From: Microbulbifer flavimaris | Lineage (GTDB): Bacteria > Pseudomonadota > Gammaproteobacteria > Pseudomonadales > Cellvibrionaceae | Direction: 5' to 3' | DNA length: 64,000 bases | NCBI RefSeq assembly: GCF_001641755.2 | Contig: NZ_LRFG02000003.1 | Location: 1-64,000 of the forward strand | In this document: positions 47,447 through 56,811 of the stretch, one piece after another | How positions within the stretch are numbered: position 1 is the first letter of the stretch | Layout of the letters: the number at the start of each line of letters is the position of its first letter | Translations under genes and position numbers: made by a program | Notes under the pieces: model-generated | What the model saw: only the letters and a program-made list of their open reading frames with translations | What the model was told of the DNA's origin: nothing | Database searches by the model: none

Positions 47447-48795
47447 TGAAAATAATGACCGCATTCGCTCTCAAGCGGGCCCTGCTGCCCGCGCTGGCCC
47501 TCTGTGCCGTCGTGGCCGCCCCGGCGCTGGCCCAGGTGCAGAAACTCGATCGCGTCGTCGCCGTGGTGGATGACGACGTGGTGATGGCCAGTGAGCTGCA
47601 GCAGCGCCTCGACACCATTACGGCGCAGATCCAGTCACAGAACGTACAGGCACCACCGATCGATGTCCTGCGCCGACAGGTTCTGGAGCAGCTGATCATC
47701 GAGCGCCTGCAGCTGCAGATGGCTTCCCGGGCGGGCGTCACTGTGTCCGACGCCGAGCTTGACCAGGCCATCGCCCGGGTAATGCAGAATACCGGCGCCA
47801 GCCCGGAACAGTTCCGCGAGCGCCTGGCCGCTGATGGTATGTCGATGAAATCGTTCCGCCAGCAGATCCGCAATGAACTGCTGATTCGTCGGGTGGAACA
47901 GGGCAGTGTGAACCGCCGCATCCAGATTACCGACCAGGACATCGACAACTTCCTGCGCTCCAAAGAGGGCGAATTCTGGAAGTCGCCCCAGTTTGAGCTT
48001 GGCCATATCCTGATCCCGGTCAACTCCAGCGCCCCCGCCGACGAGGTCACCAAGGCCCGCGAAAAAGCCCAGCAGCTCGCCCAGCAAGTGCGCGATGGCG
48101 CCGATTTCCGCCAGCTGGCCATCGCCAACTCCGCCGGCCAGAACGCCCTGTCCGGCGGTGACCTGGGCTGGCGCAAGACTGTCGAGCTGCCCACCCTGTT
48201 CTCCGACGCACTGCAGGGACTTGGCGTTGACGACGTTACCGATCCCTTCCGCAGTGATGCCGGCTTCCACCTGCTCAAGATCCACGCCCAGCGCGGTTCC
48301 AACGAGCAGGTGGTGGAACAGACCAAGGTTCGCCACATCCTGGTGAAGACTTCCGCCATTCGCGATGATGACGCCGCTTACAACCTGCTGATCGACCTGC
48401 GCAAGCAACTGGAGGATGGCGCCTCCTTTGACGAACTGGCGCGCGAGAACTCCGAGGATATCGGCACCATGCTCGCCGGGGGGGACCTGGGCTGGTCCAT
48501 GCCCGGCCAGTTCGTGCCGGAATTCACCCAGGCCATGAACAATACTCCGGTGGGGGAGACCAGCATGCCGTTCAAGTCCCAGTTCGGCTGGCATATCCTG
48601 CGGGTTGACGGTCGTCGCAACCAGGACATGACCGAACAGTACATCCGCAACCAGGCGGCCAACCTGCTGCGCAACCGTCGCTACGAGGAGGAGCTGCAGA
48701 ACTGGCGCCGTGAAATCCGCGACCAGGCCTATGTGGATATCAAACTTCCGGACCTGAAAGACGGTAGCGACAGCGCAGACAACACCGAGCAATGA
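47446..48795 (+). CDS. surA: periplasmic chaperone / peptidyl-prolyl isomerase SurA
   Basis: Escorts outer-membrane proteins, including LptD, to the BAM complex. The 449-residue protein has a signal peptide ending PALAQ (about 30). The SurA N-domain follows ([20 protein letters not shown], about 34-53), then two parvulin domains. The first starts near FELGHILIP (about 183) and the second near [12 protein letters not shown] (about 290), each with a GGDLGW motif. Start choice: ATG 47446 (GTG 47443 is adjacent and in frame). Its stop overlaps the pdxA start by 4 bp. Confidence 0.96.
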   Translation: MKIMTAFALKRALLPALALCAVVAAPALAQVQKLDRVVAVVDDDVVMASELQQRLDTITAQIQSQNVQAPPIDVLRRQVLEQLIIERLQLQMASRAGVTVSDAELDQAIARVMQNTGASPEQFRERLAADGMSMKSFRQQIRNELLIRRVEQGSVNRRIQITDQDIDNFLRSKEGEFWKSPQFELGHILIPVNSSAPADEVTKAREKAQQLAQQVRDGADFRQLAIANSAGQNALSGGDLGWRKTVELPTLFSDALQGLGVDDVTDPFRSDAGFHLLKIHAQRGSNEQVVEQTKVRHILVKTSAIRDDDAAYNLLIDLRKQLEDGASFDELARENSEDIGTMLAGGDLGWSMPGQFVPEFTQAMNNTPVGETSMPFKSQFGWHILRVDGRRNQDMTEQYIRNQAANLLRNRRYEEELQNWRREIRDQAYVDIKLPDLKDGSDSADNTEQ

Positions 48796-49793
48796 TCCCC
48801 CGCATTGCCTTCACGCCCGGCGAGCCCGCCGGGATTGGCCCGGAACTGGCGGTCAGGCTCGCCAGTTCCCGGGCCAACGGCCACCAGGGGCCGGTGCAAA
48901 TCATCGCCCTGTCCGACCCCGATCTGCTCGCGGACGCCGCTGAGCGGATGGGCCTTCCCCTCAACCTGATCCCATTCGATCCAGATAGCCCGCCCGCCGA
49001 CACCCCGGACGGCAGCCTTTACGTGCGGCCGTTCAAGCTGGCAGAGCCCGCCACCCCGGGTCGCCTCAACCGGGCCAATGCCCCGTTTGTGGTGGAGACG
49101 CTGCGCAACGCCGCCCGCGACTGCCTGCAGCGGCGCTTTGATGCTCTGGTGACCGGGCCAGTCCACAAGGGTGTCATCAATGAGGCGGGCATTCCTTTCA
49201 GTGGGCACACCGAGCTGTTTGCCGAGGAGGCCGGCGTTGAACGGGTGGTCATGATGCTGGCAGCGGAAGAGTTGCGCGTCGCACTGGTGACCACACACCT
49301 GCCATTGAAGGATGTCAGCGCGGCAATCACCCCCGAACGGCTGGAGCAGACCATTCTTGTCCTGCACCGCAGCCTCCGCGACCAGTTCCGCATTAGCGAA
49401 CCGCGTATCGGCGTCTGTGGGCTCAATCCCCACGCCGGGGAGGGCGGACACCTGGGCAAGGAGGAGATTGAGGTAATCGAGCCGGCCCTGGACAAGCTGC
49501 GAGCCCTGGGCGTGCACCTGCTCGGCCCGCTCCCCGCCGACACGCTTTTCACTCCGCCGCAACTGGCGCGCTGTGACGCGGTACTGGCCATGTACCATGA
49601 CCAGGGCCTGCCGGTGTTAAAATTCAAGGGGTTCGGCCATGCGGTGAACATCACCCTCGGGCTGCCCTTTATCCGCACCTCGGTGGATCACGGCACCGCG
49701 CTCAACATCGCGGGCCAGAACGAGGCCGACTGCGGCAGCCTCCGCACCGCACTGGCTCAGGCGGTGCAGCTGGCAGAGCTGCGCTCTCTCTAG
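48792..49793 (+). CDS. pdxA: 4-hydroxythreonine-4-phosphate dehydrogenase
   Basis: NAD-dependent enzyme of the DXP-dependent vitamin B6 pathway. The 333-residue product has the N-terminal [18 protein letters not shown] (about 6-23). [26 protein letters not shown] (about 120-145) contributes the first metal His. Further motifs are [13 protein letters not shown] (second metal His), [16 protein letters not shown] (about 214-229), [21 protein letters not shown] (about 265-285, third His) and [10 protein letters not shown]. The ATG overlaps the surA stop by 4 bp, giving translational coupling. Confidence 0.97.
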   Translation: MIPRIAFTPGEPAGIGPELAVRLASSRANGHQGPVQIIALSDPDLLADAAERMGLPLNLIPFDPDSPPADTPDGSLYVRPFKLAEPATPGRLNRANAPFVVETLRNAARDCLQRRFDALVTGPVHKGVINEAGIPFSGHTELFAEEAGVERVVMMLAAEELRVALVTTHLPLKDVSAAITPERLEQTILVLHRSLRDQFRISEPRIGVCGLNPHAGEGGHLGKEEIEVIEPALDKLRALGVHLLGPLPADTLFTPPQLARCDAVLAMYHDQGLPVLKFKGFGHAVNITLGLPFIRTSVDHGTALNIAGQNEADCGSLRTALAQAVQLAELRSL

Positions 49794-49833
49794 TCGAACC
49801 GCGATACTGCACCAGAGACTGACAGAATTCCCT

Positions 49834-50628
49834 ATGGATCATTTTTTCCAGCACAAGGCGCGCAAGCGCTTCGGCCAGAATTTTCTGGTCGATGAAAATA
49901 TTATCGAGCGGATCGTCCGCGCCATCGCGCCCAAAGAGGATGATCGCCTGGTGGAGATCGGCCCGGGCCAGGGCGCCATCACCGCGCTGCTATTACAACG
50001 CTGCCCGTCCCTCACCGCCGTGGAACTGGACCGCGACCTGATCCCGCTGCTGGAATTCAAGTTCCGTGACTACCCGGAGTTCAGCATCATCGAGCAGGAT
50101 GCCCTGAAGTACGACTTTGGCAATCTCGCCGGCGATGAGCAACTGCGCATCGTGGGCAACCTGCCTTACAACATCTCCACACCCCTGCTGTTCCACCTTC
50201 TGAGCTTCCGCGGCAAGATCCGCGACATGCATTTTATGCTGCAGAAAGAAGTGGTGGACCGACTGAGCGCCGTACCCGGCAACAAGTCCTATGGTCGCCT
50301 CAGTGTCATGGTCCAGTATCACTGTCGGGTACAGGGCCTGTTTCCGGTGCCACCGCAGTCCTTCCGTCCGGCACCGAAGGTGGATTCGGCAATTGTTCGC
50401 CTGGTTCCCCACGCCACTCCACCACACCCTGCGCAGGATGAAGATCTACTGGAACGCTTGGTGAACGTGGCCTTCCAGCAGCGTCGCAAGACGCTGCGCA
50501 ATGCGATCAAACCCCTGTATCCGGAACTGGACATATCTGCGCTGCCGGTAGATGCGGGCCGCCGCCCGGAGACGCTGAGCGTGAAAGAATTTGTGGAACT
50601 GGCAAACTATCTATCCACACTGGATTGA
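49834..50628 (+). CDS. rsmA: 16S rRNA dimethyladenosine transferase
   Basis: KsgA/RsmA dimethylates two adjacent adenosines in helix 45 of 16S rRNA. The 264 residues begin with HKARKRFGQNFLVDENII (the family start RFGQNFL). The SAM motif is VEIGPGQGAITALLL (about 43-57). The catalytic NLPYNIS (about 108-114) and the SYGRLSVMVQYH segment follow. The C-terminal helical domain ends FVELANYL. In pseudomonads apaG sits between this gene and apaH; here there are only 34 bp and no apaG. Confidence 0.97.
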   Translation: MDHFFQHKARKRFGQNFLVDENIIERIVRAIAPKEDDRLVEIGPGQGAITALLLQRCPSLTAVELDRDLIPLLEFKFRDYPEFSIIEQDALKYDFGNLAGDEQLRIVGNLPYNISTPLLFHLLSFRGKIRDMHFMLQKEVVDRLSAVPGNKSYGRLSVMVQYHCRVQGLFPVPPQSFRPAPKVDSAIVRLVPHATPPHPAQDEDLLERLVNVAFQQRRKTLRNAIKPLYPELDISALPVDAGRRPETLSVKEFVELANYLSTLD

Positions 50629-50662
50629 CTAATCGGTTAGAAGAGAAAGCGCGAGGAGCATC

Positions 50663-51475
50663 TTGGCCACTTACGCCATCGGGGACATTCAGGGCTGCTT
50701 TGAGCCCTTCATGCGCCTGCTCGACAAAGTCCATTTCCGCCCGGACCGGGACAAGCTCTGGCTGGCCGGGGACATGGTCCATCGGGGACACGACAGTCTC
50801 AGCACGCTGCGCTTCCTTTACGAACACCGCAGCCAGGTCACTGCCGTGCTGGGCAATCATGACCTGCACCTGCTCGCCCTCGCCCACGGTGCCAAACGCC
50901 TGACCGATAAAGAGCATGATTTGGCAAAAATTCTTCGCGCCAAAGACGCGGACAAATTGCTCGAATGGCTGCAGGGCCTGCCCCTGGTGGTACACAAGAA
51001 AAGCTATACCATGGTCCACGCGGGCATCCCGCCCATCTGGAGCATCACCAAGGCTGTGGAACTCTCCCGCGAAGTACACCGGGCACTGGCGGACGATGCC
51101 ATGGCCAAAGCGTATTTTTACGGTATGTACGGCAACGAGCCCCATTGCTGGAGTGACCATCTGCTGGGTATCGAGCGGCTGCGCTCAATTACCAACTACT
51201 TCACCCGCATGCGCTTCTGCAAGGAAGACGGCACCCTGGACCTGGTCACCAAACGCGGCCCAGAGGCCGAGCACAATGGCTACCTTCCCTGGTTCAGTCA
51301 CCCCGAGCGGAAAACCCGAAAAGATAAGATCATTTTTGGCCATTGGGCGGCATTGGAAGGCCGTGCCGATACTCCCAACGTCTACGCCCTGGATACCGGC
51401 TGTGTGTGGGGAGGCTACCTGACTGCGATGCGGCTCAGCGATGAGAAATTTTTCTGCGCGGATTGCTCACCATAG
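50663..51475 (+). CDS. apaH: symmetrical bis(5'-nucleosyl)-tetraphosphatase
   Basis: Hydrolyses Ap4A to two ADP and decaps Np4-capped RNAs. The 270-residue metallophosphoesterase has the signature triplet GDIQG (about 7-11), GDMVHRG (about 36-42, usually GDLVNRG) and GNHD (about 65-68). MVHAGIPP (about 118) and FGHWAALEG (about 225) provide the remaining metal histidines. The start is TTG, with GAGGAG 4 bp upstream. It is the last core gene before the A+T-richer island that begins right after its stop. Confidence 0.95.
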   Translation: MATYAIGDIQGCFEPFMRLLDKVHFRPDRDKLWLAGDMVHRGHDSLSTLRFLYEHRSQVTAVLGNHDLHLLALAHGAKRLTDKEHDLAKILRAKDADKLLEWLQGLPLVVHKKSYTMVHAGIPPIWSITKAVELSREVHRALADDAMAKAYFYGMYGNEPHCWSDHLLGIERLRSITNYFTRMRFCKEDGTLDLVTKRGPEAEHNGYLPWFSHPERKTRKDKIIFGHWAALEGRADTPNVYALDTGCVWGGYLTAMRLSDEKFFCADCSP

Positions 51476-51524
51476 GAAGTGACAAGACAAAAGCAAAAAG
51501 AGGTCTTTAATTAATTCATACATG

Positions 51525-51902
51525 TCATCGCTCACTTTGATTGCTGACTTCCCTAGAAAGCCGAGTGATAGCAAAGTAAAAAAATAAAGCACCGACGTAA
51601 AAAACCAAGGTAATCAACACGTCCCACTCATCAAACGTCTGAGAAGAAGAATAAATCTGCAGAACTTCATAACAAATCAAACCGAGAGTATACAAAGATA
51701 CATTTTGGGGGAACTTTTCGGCACCAAAAGCCAAAATAATCAATAGACACCCTAGTATCACTGAAAGGGCGTTCGGAAATGACCCCGCAATCAGCCCGCC
51801 CATCCCTTTATTAGACTGATATTCAGCACGATAAGCATCAAAATATCCCATCAATATATATGACAGGAGTAATACGAAAATAATGGATAAGTATCTAATC
51901 AT
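51525..51902 (-). CDS. small polytopic membrane protein, candidate microcin immunity protein
   Basis: I do not recognise the family. The 125-residue product has four predicted membrane helices (about 3-20, 35-57, 62-80, 90-112) and a charged C-terminus (RLSREVSNQSER). Base composition is clearly A+T-richer than the flanking core genes. It is the last gene of the minus-strand run adaptor, exporter, precursor peptide, and starts 57 bp after the peptide stop. Small membrane proteins in that place are often the self-immunity factor (as Cvi for colicin V), which is the inference here. The start is ATG 51902, just past a strong hairpin; no clear ribosome site is visible. Confidence 0.65.
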   Translation of the reverse strand: MIRYLSIIFVLLLSYILMGYFDAYRAEYQSNKGMGGLIAGSFPNALSVILGCLLIILAFGAEKFPQNVSLYTLGLICYEVLQIYSSSQTFDEWDVLITLVFYVGALFFYFAITRLSREVSNQSER

Positions 51903-51914
51903 GTCATTTTCGCC

Positions 51915-51939
51915 AAGGGCCTGCCCGAAGCAGGCCCTT
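51915..51939 (-). terminator. strong hairpin after the microcin-like peptide gene
   Basis: AAGGGCCTGC (51915-51924) and GCAGGCCCTT (51930-51939) form a 10-bp perfect stem with a 5-base loop. On the minus strand it lies 20 bp after the peptide stop and 13 bp before the membrane-protein ATG. There is no long U-tract. It may partly terminate or protect the precursor mRNA, giving the peptide more transcript than the gene behind it. Confidence 0.5.
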
Positions 51940-51958
51940 GCCTCCAATCCTCAAATTA

Positions 51959-52162
51959 TCAACGGGCCCAAGTCTGCCCTGCCGTGTACAAACTTGAATC
52001 GGAGTTTGCGGATGAGAAATCACTCAGGAAAGAGTCAATACCAGATTTTCCTCCAACAGCATCATAAGCGTATGATCCCGCTAAGCCGACTACAAAGGAA
52101 GCTACATACTGATAAAACCCGCCATTTACGGATTCAATCTCATTCAGATTAAGTTCTTGCAT
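51959..52162 (-). CDS. double-glycine leader precursor peptide (colicin V-like class II microcin/bacteriocin)
   Basis: A 67-residue precursor with leader MQELNLNEIESVNGG. The pattern is nearly that of the colicin V leader (Leu4, Leu6, Asn7, Glu8, Ser11, Val12, Gly14, Gly15), and predicted C39 cleavage falls after Gly15. The mature part would be 52 residues. It is aromatic/hydrophobic first (FYQYVASFVVGLAGSYAYD), then Gly-rich (AVGGKSG), then Ser/Asp-rich (DSFLSDFSSANSDSS), ending TAGQTWAR. It has no Cys, so no disulfide or lanthionine. A strong AAAGGAG lies 6 bp before the ATG. It follows the C39 exporter gene by 31 bp. Confidence 0.88.
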   Translation of the reverse strand: MQELNLNEIESVNGGFYQYVASFVVGLAGSYAYDAVGGKSGIDSFLSDFSSANSDSSLYTAGQTWAR

Positions 52163-52193
52163 TTTTTTCTCCTTTCAGTTGATTGAACCGAAA

Positions 52194-54323
52194 TCATTCG
52201 GTTAGATCTATCTGCCTCCCTGCAGATTCGGCCGTCTCAGGCCTATGAGCCACCAATACCCGGGTGATGGCAAGCCGGCTTATATGGTCATTGACCAAAG
52301 ACTCGTTCGCCACATCCAGGTGACTGGTTGCTTCATCCATGAACAGTATGCGCGGCATGCGGTAGAGCGCACGGGCCAACACGATTCTTTGCTTTTGCCC
52401 GCCACTGAGGCTGGCACCCATATCACCCACCAGTGTGTTGTACTGCATGGGCATGGTGAGGATCTCGTCATGTATGCAGGCCAGCTTGGCGCAATGCGTG
52501 ATACGCTGAAGATCGGGCTGCGGCTCGAAACAAGTGATATTGTCTGCGATCGTCCCGGCCATCAGCTGATCGTCCTGCATGACGCCGGCAATTTGACACC
52601 GGTACCCCGACAATTGGTGCAGAGGTTTACCATCAACCAGAATTTCACCTTCAGTCGGCTCTAGCAGCCCCATCAGACATTTGAGTAGTGTCGTTTTGCC
52701 GCACCCGCTGGGACCAACAATGGCTACTGTCTCGCCCGCTTCAATGGAAAAATTCAGATTCTTGAATACTGGAGGCTCTGCTTCACCGTAGCGGAACCCT
52801 AAATTTCGGACCTCAATATGCCCAATCAGCGGCTGAACAGTCTCAGCAGTACTATCACCCAATGGATACCCGTCATCCGGATTTTCCATTTTTGTAAAGA
52901 CGATATCTGACAGGCGATCGAGGTGCAGACCAAGCATCTTGATCTCGATCCATTTGGCGATTAGCGCGTCCATAGATTCGACAAAGCGCGTTTTATAGCT
53001 GACGAATGCGTAGAGCATACCGACTGTAAACAGGTTGGCCATCACTGCCGTGGCAGCAAAATAAATCACCAGCAGATTCTCCAGGCCAAACAACAGTCGA
53101 TTGGCAGTGTCGTAGCCAATATTCCATCGCGTGATACGAATATCTTTATTCATGGTTTCTGCCAGGCGGTTATGCCACTGACCCTGCCGATCATTCTCAC
53201 GCTGAAACAGCTTGACTGTTTGAACGGCACGGATAGATTCCATAAAGTGTGAATCATGCTTCGCCTGAGCAACGATCTTCTCTTCCGTCAGCAACCGCAA
53301 TGGACGAAATAGCAACAATCGCAGCACTGCATAAATCATCACCACCAGCAAAACAATCAGGGTGAGCTCCACATCATAGAAAAACATAACGGCAAGAGTG
53401 ATAACTGCCATAATGCCGTCTACCAGTGCCGCTACCATGCCAGTGGTCATAAGTTCACGGACCTGATTCAAGGACCCAAAACGGGATACCACATCGCCCA
53501 TATGCCGTGTTGAGAAATAATTCATAGGCAATCGGATCAGATGTCGAAAGAGGTTGGCGGCCATTTGCATATTTAGCCGGGTAGACAAATGCAGGATAAC
53601 CCACTGACGCAGCGCACTGGTGCCTGCTTGAATCACAAGTAACAACCCAAATCCCAGCGCGAGCACAAGCAATAAACTGGTATCACCACGCAAAATAACG
53701 TCGTCAATAACCGTCTGCATATAGAACGGCGTAACGACAGCAAATAGCTGCAATAAGAGCGACAATAAAAGGATTTGGGTCAGGCTTCTCTTCAGGCCGG
53801 TAACGCTTGACCAGAAATGGCCAAGCGTCAGTCTCTGGCGGTCTTCTCCAGTTGTAAAATTCTTTGTTGGTGTCAGCTCCAGAGCCACGCCGGTGAAGTG
53901 CTGCGCGAACTCTTCGCTGTCTAGAACACGCTCACCAACAGCGGGATCATGAATCCTGAGACGCCTGGGCTGGACCGATTTCAATACAACGAAATGATTC
54001 ATGCCCCAGTGCAAGATACAAGGCAGCTGTAATTCGCCCAGATGCTCCATCTCCAGACGGAGGGCACGACCTGCTAGCTGCAAACGCCCCGCCATATCCA
54101 TGAGTGTTTTGAGGTTAATGCCGTGGCTGGAAATGCTGAAACGACGGCGAAGCCCAGCCAGATCAGTCTCGAAACCGTGATAACCGGCGATCATTGCCAG
54201 GCAGACAAGACCACACTCTGCAGCCTCTGTCTGTAAAATCACGGGAAGCCTGCGGCCGACAGAGAAGTGAAGTAGATTCTCCGGCCGAGATCTAGCGGTG
54301 AACTGATGTGCCGCAGCTTCCAT
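52194..54323 (-). CDS. C39 peptidase-containing ABC exporter (CvaB/PCAT type)
   Basis: A bifunctional processing and export ATPase of 709 residues that cleaves GG leaders and pumps the peptide out. The N-terminal C39 peptidase has QTEAAECGL with catalytic Cys about 37-38, the His in GMNHFVVL (about 110-111) and the Asp in IHDPAVG (about 126-127). Six transmembrane helices cover about 165-430. The ATPase has GPSGCGKTT, the Q-loop MQDDQLMAGTI, LSGGQKQR, Walker B ILFMDEATSHLD and the H-loop His in LVAHRPET, all intact. The start is ATG 54323, with AAGGGG upstream, overlapping the adaptor stop by one base. Confidence 0.95.
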   Translation of the reverse strand: MEAAAHQFTARSRPENLLHFSVGRRLPVILQTEAAECGLVCLAMIAGYHGFETDLAGLRRRFSISSHGINLKTLMDMAGRLQLAGRALRLEMEHLGELQLPCILHWGMNHFVVLKSVQPRRLRIHDPAVGERVLDSEEFAQHFTGVALELTPTKNFTTGEDRQRLTLGHFWSSVTGLKRSLTQILLLSLLLQLFAVVTPFYMQTVIDDVILRGDTSLLLVLALGFGLLLVIQAGTSALRQWVILHLSTRLNMQMAANLFRHLIRLPMNYFSTRHMGDVVSRFGSLNQVRELMTTGMVAALVDGIMAVITLAVMFFYDVELTLIVLLVVMIYAVLRLLLFRPLRLLTEEKIVAQAKHDSHFMESIRAVQTVKLFQRENDRQGQWHNRLAETMNKDIRITRWNIGYDTANRLLFGLENLLVIYFAATAVMANLFTVGMLYAFVSYKTRFVESMDALIAKWIEIKMLGLHLDRLSDIVFTKMENPDDGYPLGDSTAETVQPLIGHIEVRNLGFRYGEAEPPVFKNLNFSIEAGETVAIVGPSGCGKTTLLKCLMGLLEPTEGEILVDGKPLHQLSGYRCQIAGVMQDDQLMAGTIADNITCFEPQPDLQRITHCAKLACIHDEILTMPMQYNTLVGDMGASLSGGQKQRIVLARALYRMPRILFMDEATSHLDVANESLVNDHISRLAITRVLVAHRPETAESAGRQIDLTE

Positions 54324-55570
54324 CACAGTTGCCCCTTGAGGCTATAGATGGGTTCTAGCAGCCACTGCAAGAGACTACGCTCAGCTAGGAGTATATCTGC
54401 CGAAAGTGTCATCCCTGGCTTCAAAGTCAACTGCTTCCCATACCCTCTAACTGAGGGTTGCGTAAGAGTGGCTGACACCCTGAACACTGGTTCGCGTGCA
54501 GATACAGGCACATTAAGCAGCTCCTCTGGTAACAAGACCGTATCGGAGATTGCTGATATGGAACCGCTGTAAAGACCAAATTTCTGGTAGGGAAAGGCAT
54601 CGTACCGGATACTCAGGGGCTGACCTGGCTCCATTAGACCGGCTGCCCTAACAGGAACCAACAATTGTGCGGTCAGTGCGTGGTCCTTGGGGACCAGGGA
54701 GAGCATCGGGACACCACTCTTAACATTCCGGCCCTCCCTTGCCTGCAAGTTATTTACAACCCCAGGTCCGGGTGCTTTTATGATATAAGCACGCTGTCCA
54801 TGAAGTTGTGCCATCTTCTGGGCGAGGTCAGAAAGGCGGGCAGTTAGCCGGGCAGCATTATTGGCATGCTCTTCAGGTAATACGCTGCGCCGGGTTATTA
54901 ACTGCTGAATCTTATTGCGAAGATTAAGTTGGTTACGCTTCAGGCTTTGAAGCTCTGCCTGCAGCTCCAGCTCCTGAGCTAATACTGCGTCTAGTTCTGC
55001 TGATGATATATGCCCTGAATGCTTGAGATGCCTGTAACGCGCCGCTTGCGCCGCGACCAAATCGTAACGGTGCCGTTGGGTTTTCACTTGGCTCCTAACA
55101 AGCTGCAGATCAGCCTCGGCCAAGTCGATCTGCCGCTCGATGTTCTGTAAATTTTGTTGATGTATGCGTTCGCTACGCTCCAACTGCTCATTGAGTAAAT
55201 TATGCTGGCTTTCATACTCCGCGATCAGCAGTGATTCAAGATTCTTACCGTCGGCAAGCACACGATCACCATTCACGGCAAACAAAGGTTGGCCTTTGAC
55301 TACCTGCTCTCCCTCACTAACCAAAACCTTTTGAACAATCCCGGGGTTGTTGGCATAAACGCGCAGCACACCAGTTGCAGGCTCTAGCCATCCAAAAACA
55401 GTTTCTTTGCGTGCATAACTACTATTGATCAACCAGATGATTGTGATTAACACCCACAGTAACAGCAGGCTCAATAGGATTACGTGAGAAAGCCTTGGCA
55501 GCAGGAGAATCTCTCCGTGCAATCTATCGGCCTGCCGGTCAACAACCTGCTTTCGAAACAACTCTGTCAC
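54323..55570 (-). CDS. HlyD/CvaA-type membrane fusion protein
   Basis: Periplasmic adaptor linking the ABC exporter to a TolC-type outer-membrane channel. The 415-residue protein starts LFRKQVVDRQADRLHGEILL, typical of CvaA-like adaptors. It has one membrane helix at about 30-50 and a split lipoyl/barrel-sandwich domain (GIVQKVLVSEGEQVVKGQPL and IIKAPGPGVVNNLQAREGRNV). Between these halves lies a long coiled-coil hairpin (about 110-270). A beta-barrel C-domain ends the protein. I prefer the GTG at 55570 (GAGAG 8 bp upstream) over the GTG at 55585. No TolC gene is in the window, so a chromosomal TolC is presumably used. Confidence 0.93.
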   Translation of the reverse strand: MTELFRKQVVDRQADRLHGEILLLPRLSHVILLSLLLLWVLITIIWLINSSYARKETVFGWLEPATGVLRVYANNPGIVQKVLVSEGEQVVKGQPLFAVNGDRVLADGKNLESLLIAEYESQHNLLNEQLERSERIHQQNLQNIERQIDLAEADLQLVRSQVKTQRHRYDLVAAQAARYRHLKHSGHISSAELDAVLAQELELQAELQSLKRNQLNLRNKIQQLITRRSVLPEEHANNAARLTARLSDLAQKMAQLHGQRAYIIKAPGPGVVNNLQAREGRNVKSGVPMLSLVPKDHALTAQLLVPVRAAGLMEPGQPLSIRYDAFPYQKFGLYSGSISAISDTVLLPEELLNVPVSAREPVFRVSATLTQPSVRGYGKQLTLKPGMTLSADILLAERSLLQWLLEPIYSLKGQL

Positions 55571-55704
55571 CGCACATTCTCTCACTTGGCATTTGGTGAC
55601 AACAGATTCAAATGATTTCAGGACTACGAAGCAAGAGGTTTTTAATTACAAGTCATTACAAAACCTGAAGTTAAATTCGAGTTTTACTTCTACACTTGCA
55701 CAGC

Positions 55705-56811
55705 ATGAAACTATGTAAATCTTTTCGACTAATTATCTCTGGCGATGTCATGACCGGCCGGGGGATTGACCAGATACTTCCGCATCCCGGTGATTCGCAA
55801 ATTTACGAGGGCTACCTGCACTCGAGTGTGGACTATGTGCGCCTTGCTGAGACGCAGAGCGGCCGCCTGCCCGAAGACATTCCATTCTCATATCCCTGGG
55901 GCGATGCGCTAACGGAGATGGACAACCGGTCCCCCGCTGCTCGAATCATTAATCTGGAAACTGCCGTGACCGGCTGCGATGATTACTGCCGTGGCAAGGG
56001 CATCAACTATCGCATGCACCCTGACAACATGCCCTGCCTGACGGCGGCAAAAATCGACGTATGCACCCTGGCAAATAACCATGTACTCGATTGGGGCTAT
56101 GGAGGACTGAAGGAGACGCTGTTGAGCCTGCGTTCAGTAGGACTTGCTCAGGCTGGCGCCGGCGGTGATTTACCGGAAGCCTCTGCGCCGGCCATTATTA
56201 CCGCTGGCGACTCCAGGATACTTGTCTTTGCCTGCGGCCATCCCAGCAGCGGCGTACCGGGGGATTGGGGTGCGGGCGACGATCGTCCCGGCATCAACCT
56301 GCTACCGGACCTATCACCACAGTGTGCCGATACATTGGTACGGGAAATAGTGAAACACCGCCGGGTCGGCGAGCTGCTAATGGTGTCGATTCACTGGGGA
56401 GGAAACTGGGGATACCAGGTACCCGAGGAACAGCGGGATTTCGCCCACCGGCTGGTGGACGCCGGCGTTGACCTGGTCTGCGGCCACTCTTCACACCATC
56501 CGAAGGGCATCGAGATTTATCGGCAGCGGCCGATTTTCTATGGCTGTGGAGACCTGATTAACGACTACGAGGGCATCTCGGGACACGATGCTTTTCGCCC
56601 CGAGTTGAGGATTCTTTATTCTGTGGATCTGGATCGGGAAAGCGGTGAGGTTCGGGGAGTGGAACTGATTCCGTTCGAGTCCCACAAACTGCGGCTGTGC
56701 CGAGCGACGGCCGCTGATACGGCGTGGCTGCAAAAGACGTTGAACCGGGAGTACCGCTCGATCGGGATGCACCTCGAGACAACCGAGAGCGGACTCATGC
56801 TGCGATGTTAG
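55705..56811 (+). CDS. CapA-family (poly-gamma-glutamate synthesis-like) protein
   Basis: A CapA/PgsA-type metallophosphatase-like protein of 368 residues. Motifs are ISGDVMTGRGID (about 11-22), INLETAVTG, TLANNHVLDWG (about 113-123), SIHWGGNWGYQVP (about 230-242) and CGHSSHHPKGIEIY (about 262-275). No signal peptide or membrane anchor is apparent, unlike capsule-operon CapA. No other capB/capC-type genes are nearby, so poly-glutamate synthesis is not implied. It is divergent from the microcin export genes across a 134-bp A+T-rich spacer. Start ATG 55705 is uncertain: a TTG lies at 55696 and there is no ribosome site. Confidence 0.8.
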   Translation: MKLCKSFRLIISGDVMTGRGIDQILPHPGDSQIYEGYLHSSVDYVRLAETQSGRLPEDIPFSYPWGDALTEMDNRSPAARIINLETAVTGCDDYCRGKGINYRMHPDNMPCLTAAKIDVCTLANNHVLDWGYGGLKETLLSLRSVGLAQAGAGGDLPEASAPAIITAGDSRILVFACGHPSSGVPGDWGAGDDRPGINLLPDLSPQCADTLVREIVKHRRVGELLMVSIHWGGNWGYQVPEEQRDFAHRLVDAGVDLVCGHSSHHPKGIEIYRQRPIFYGCGDLINDYEGISGHDAFRPELRILYSVDLDRESGEVRGVELIPFESHKLRLCRATAADTAWLQKTLNREYRSIGMHLETTESGLMLRC

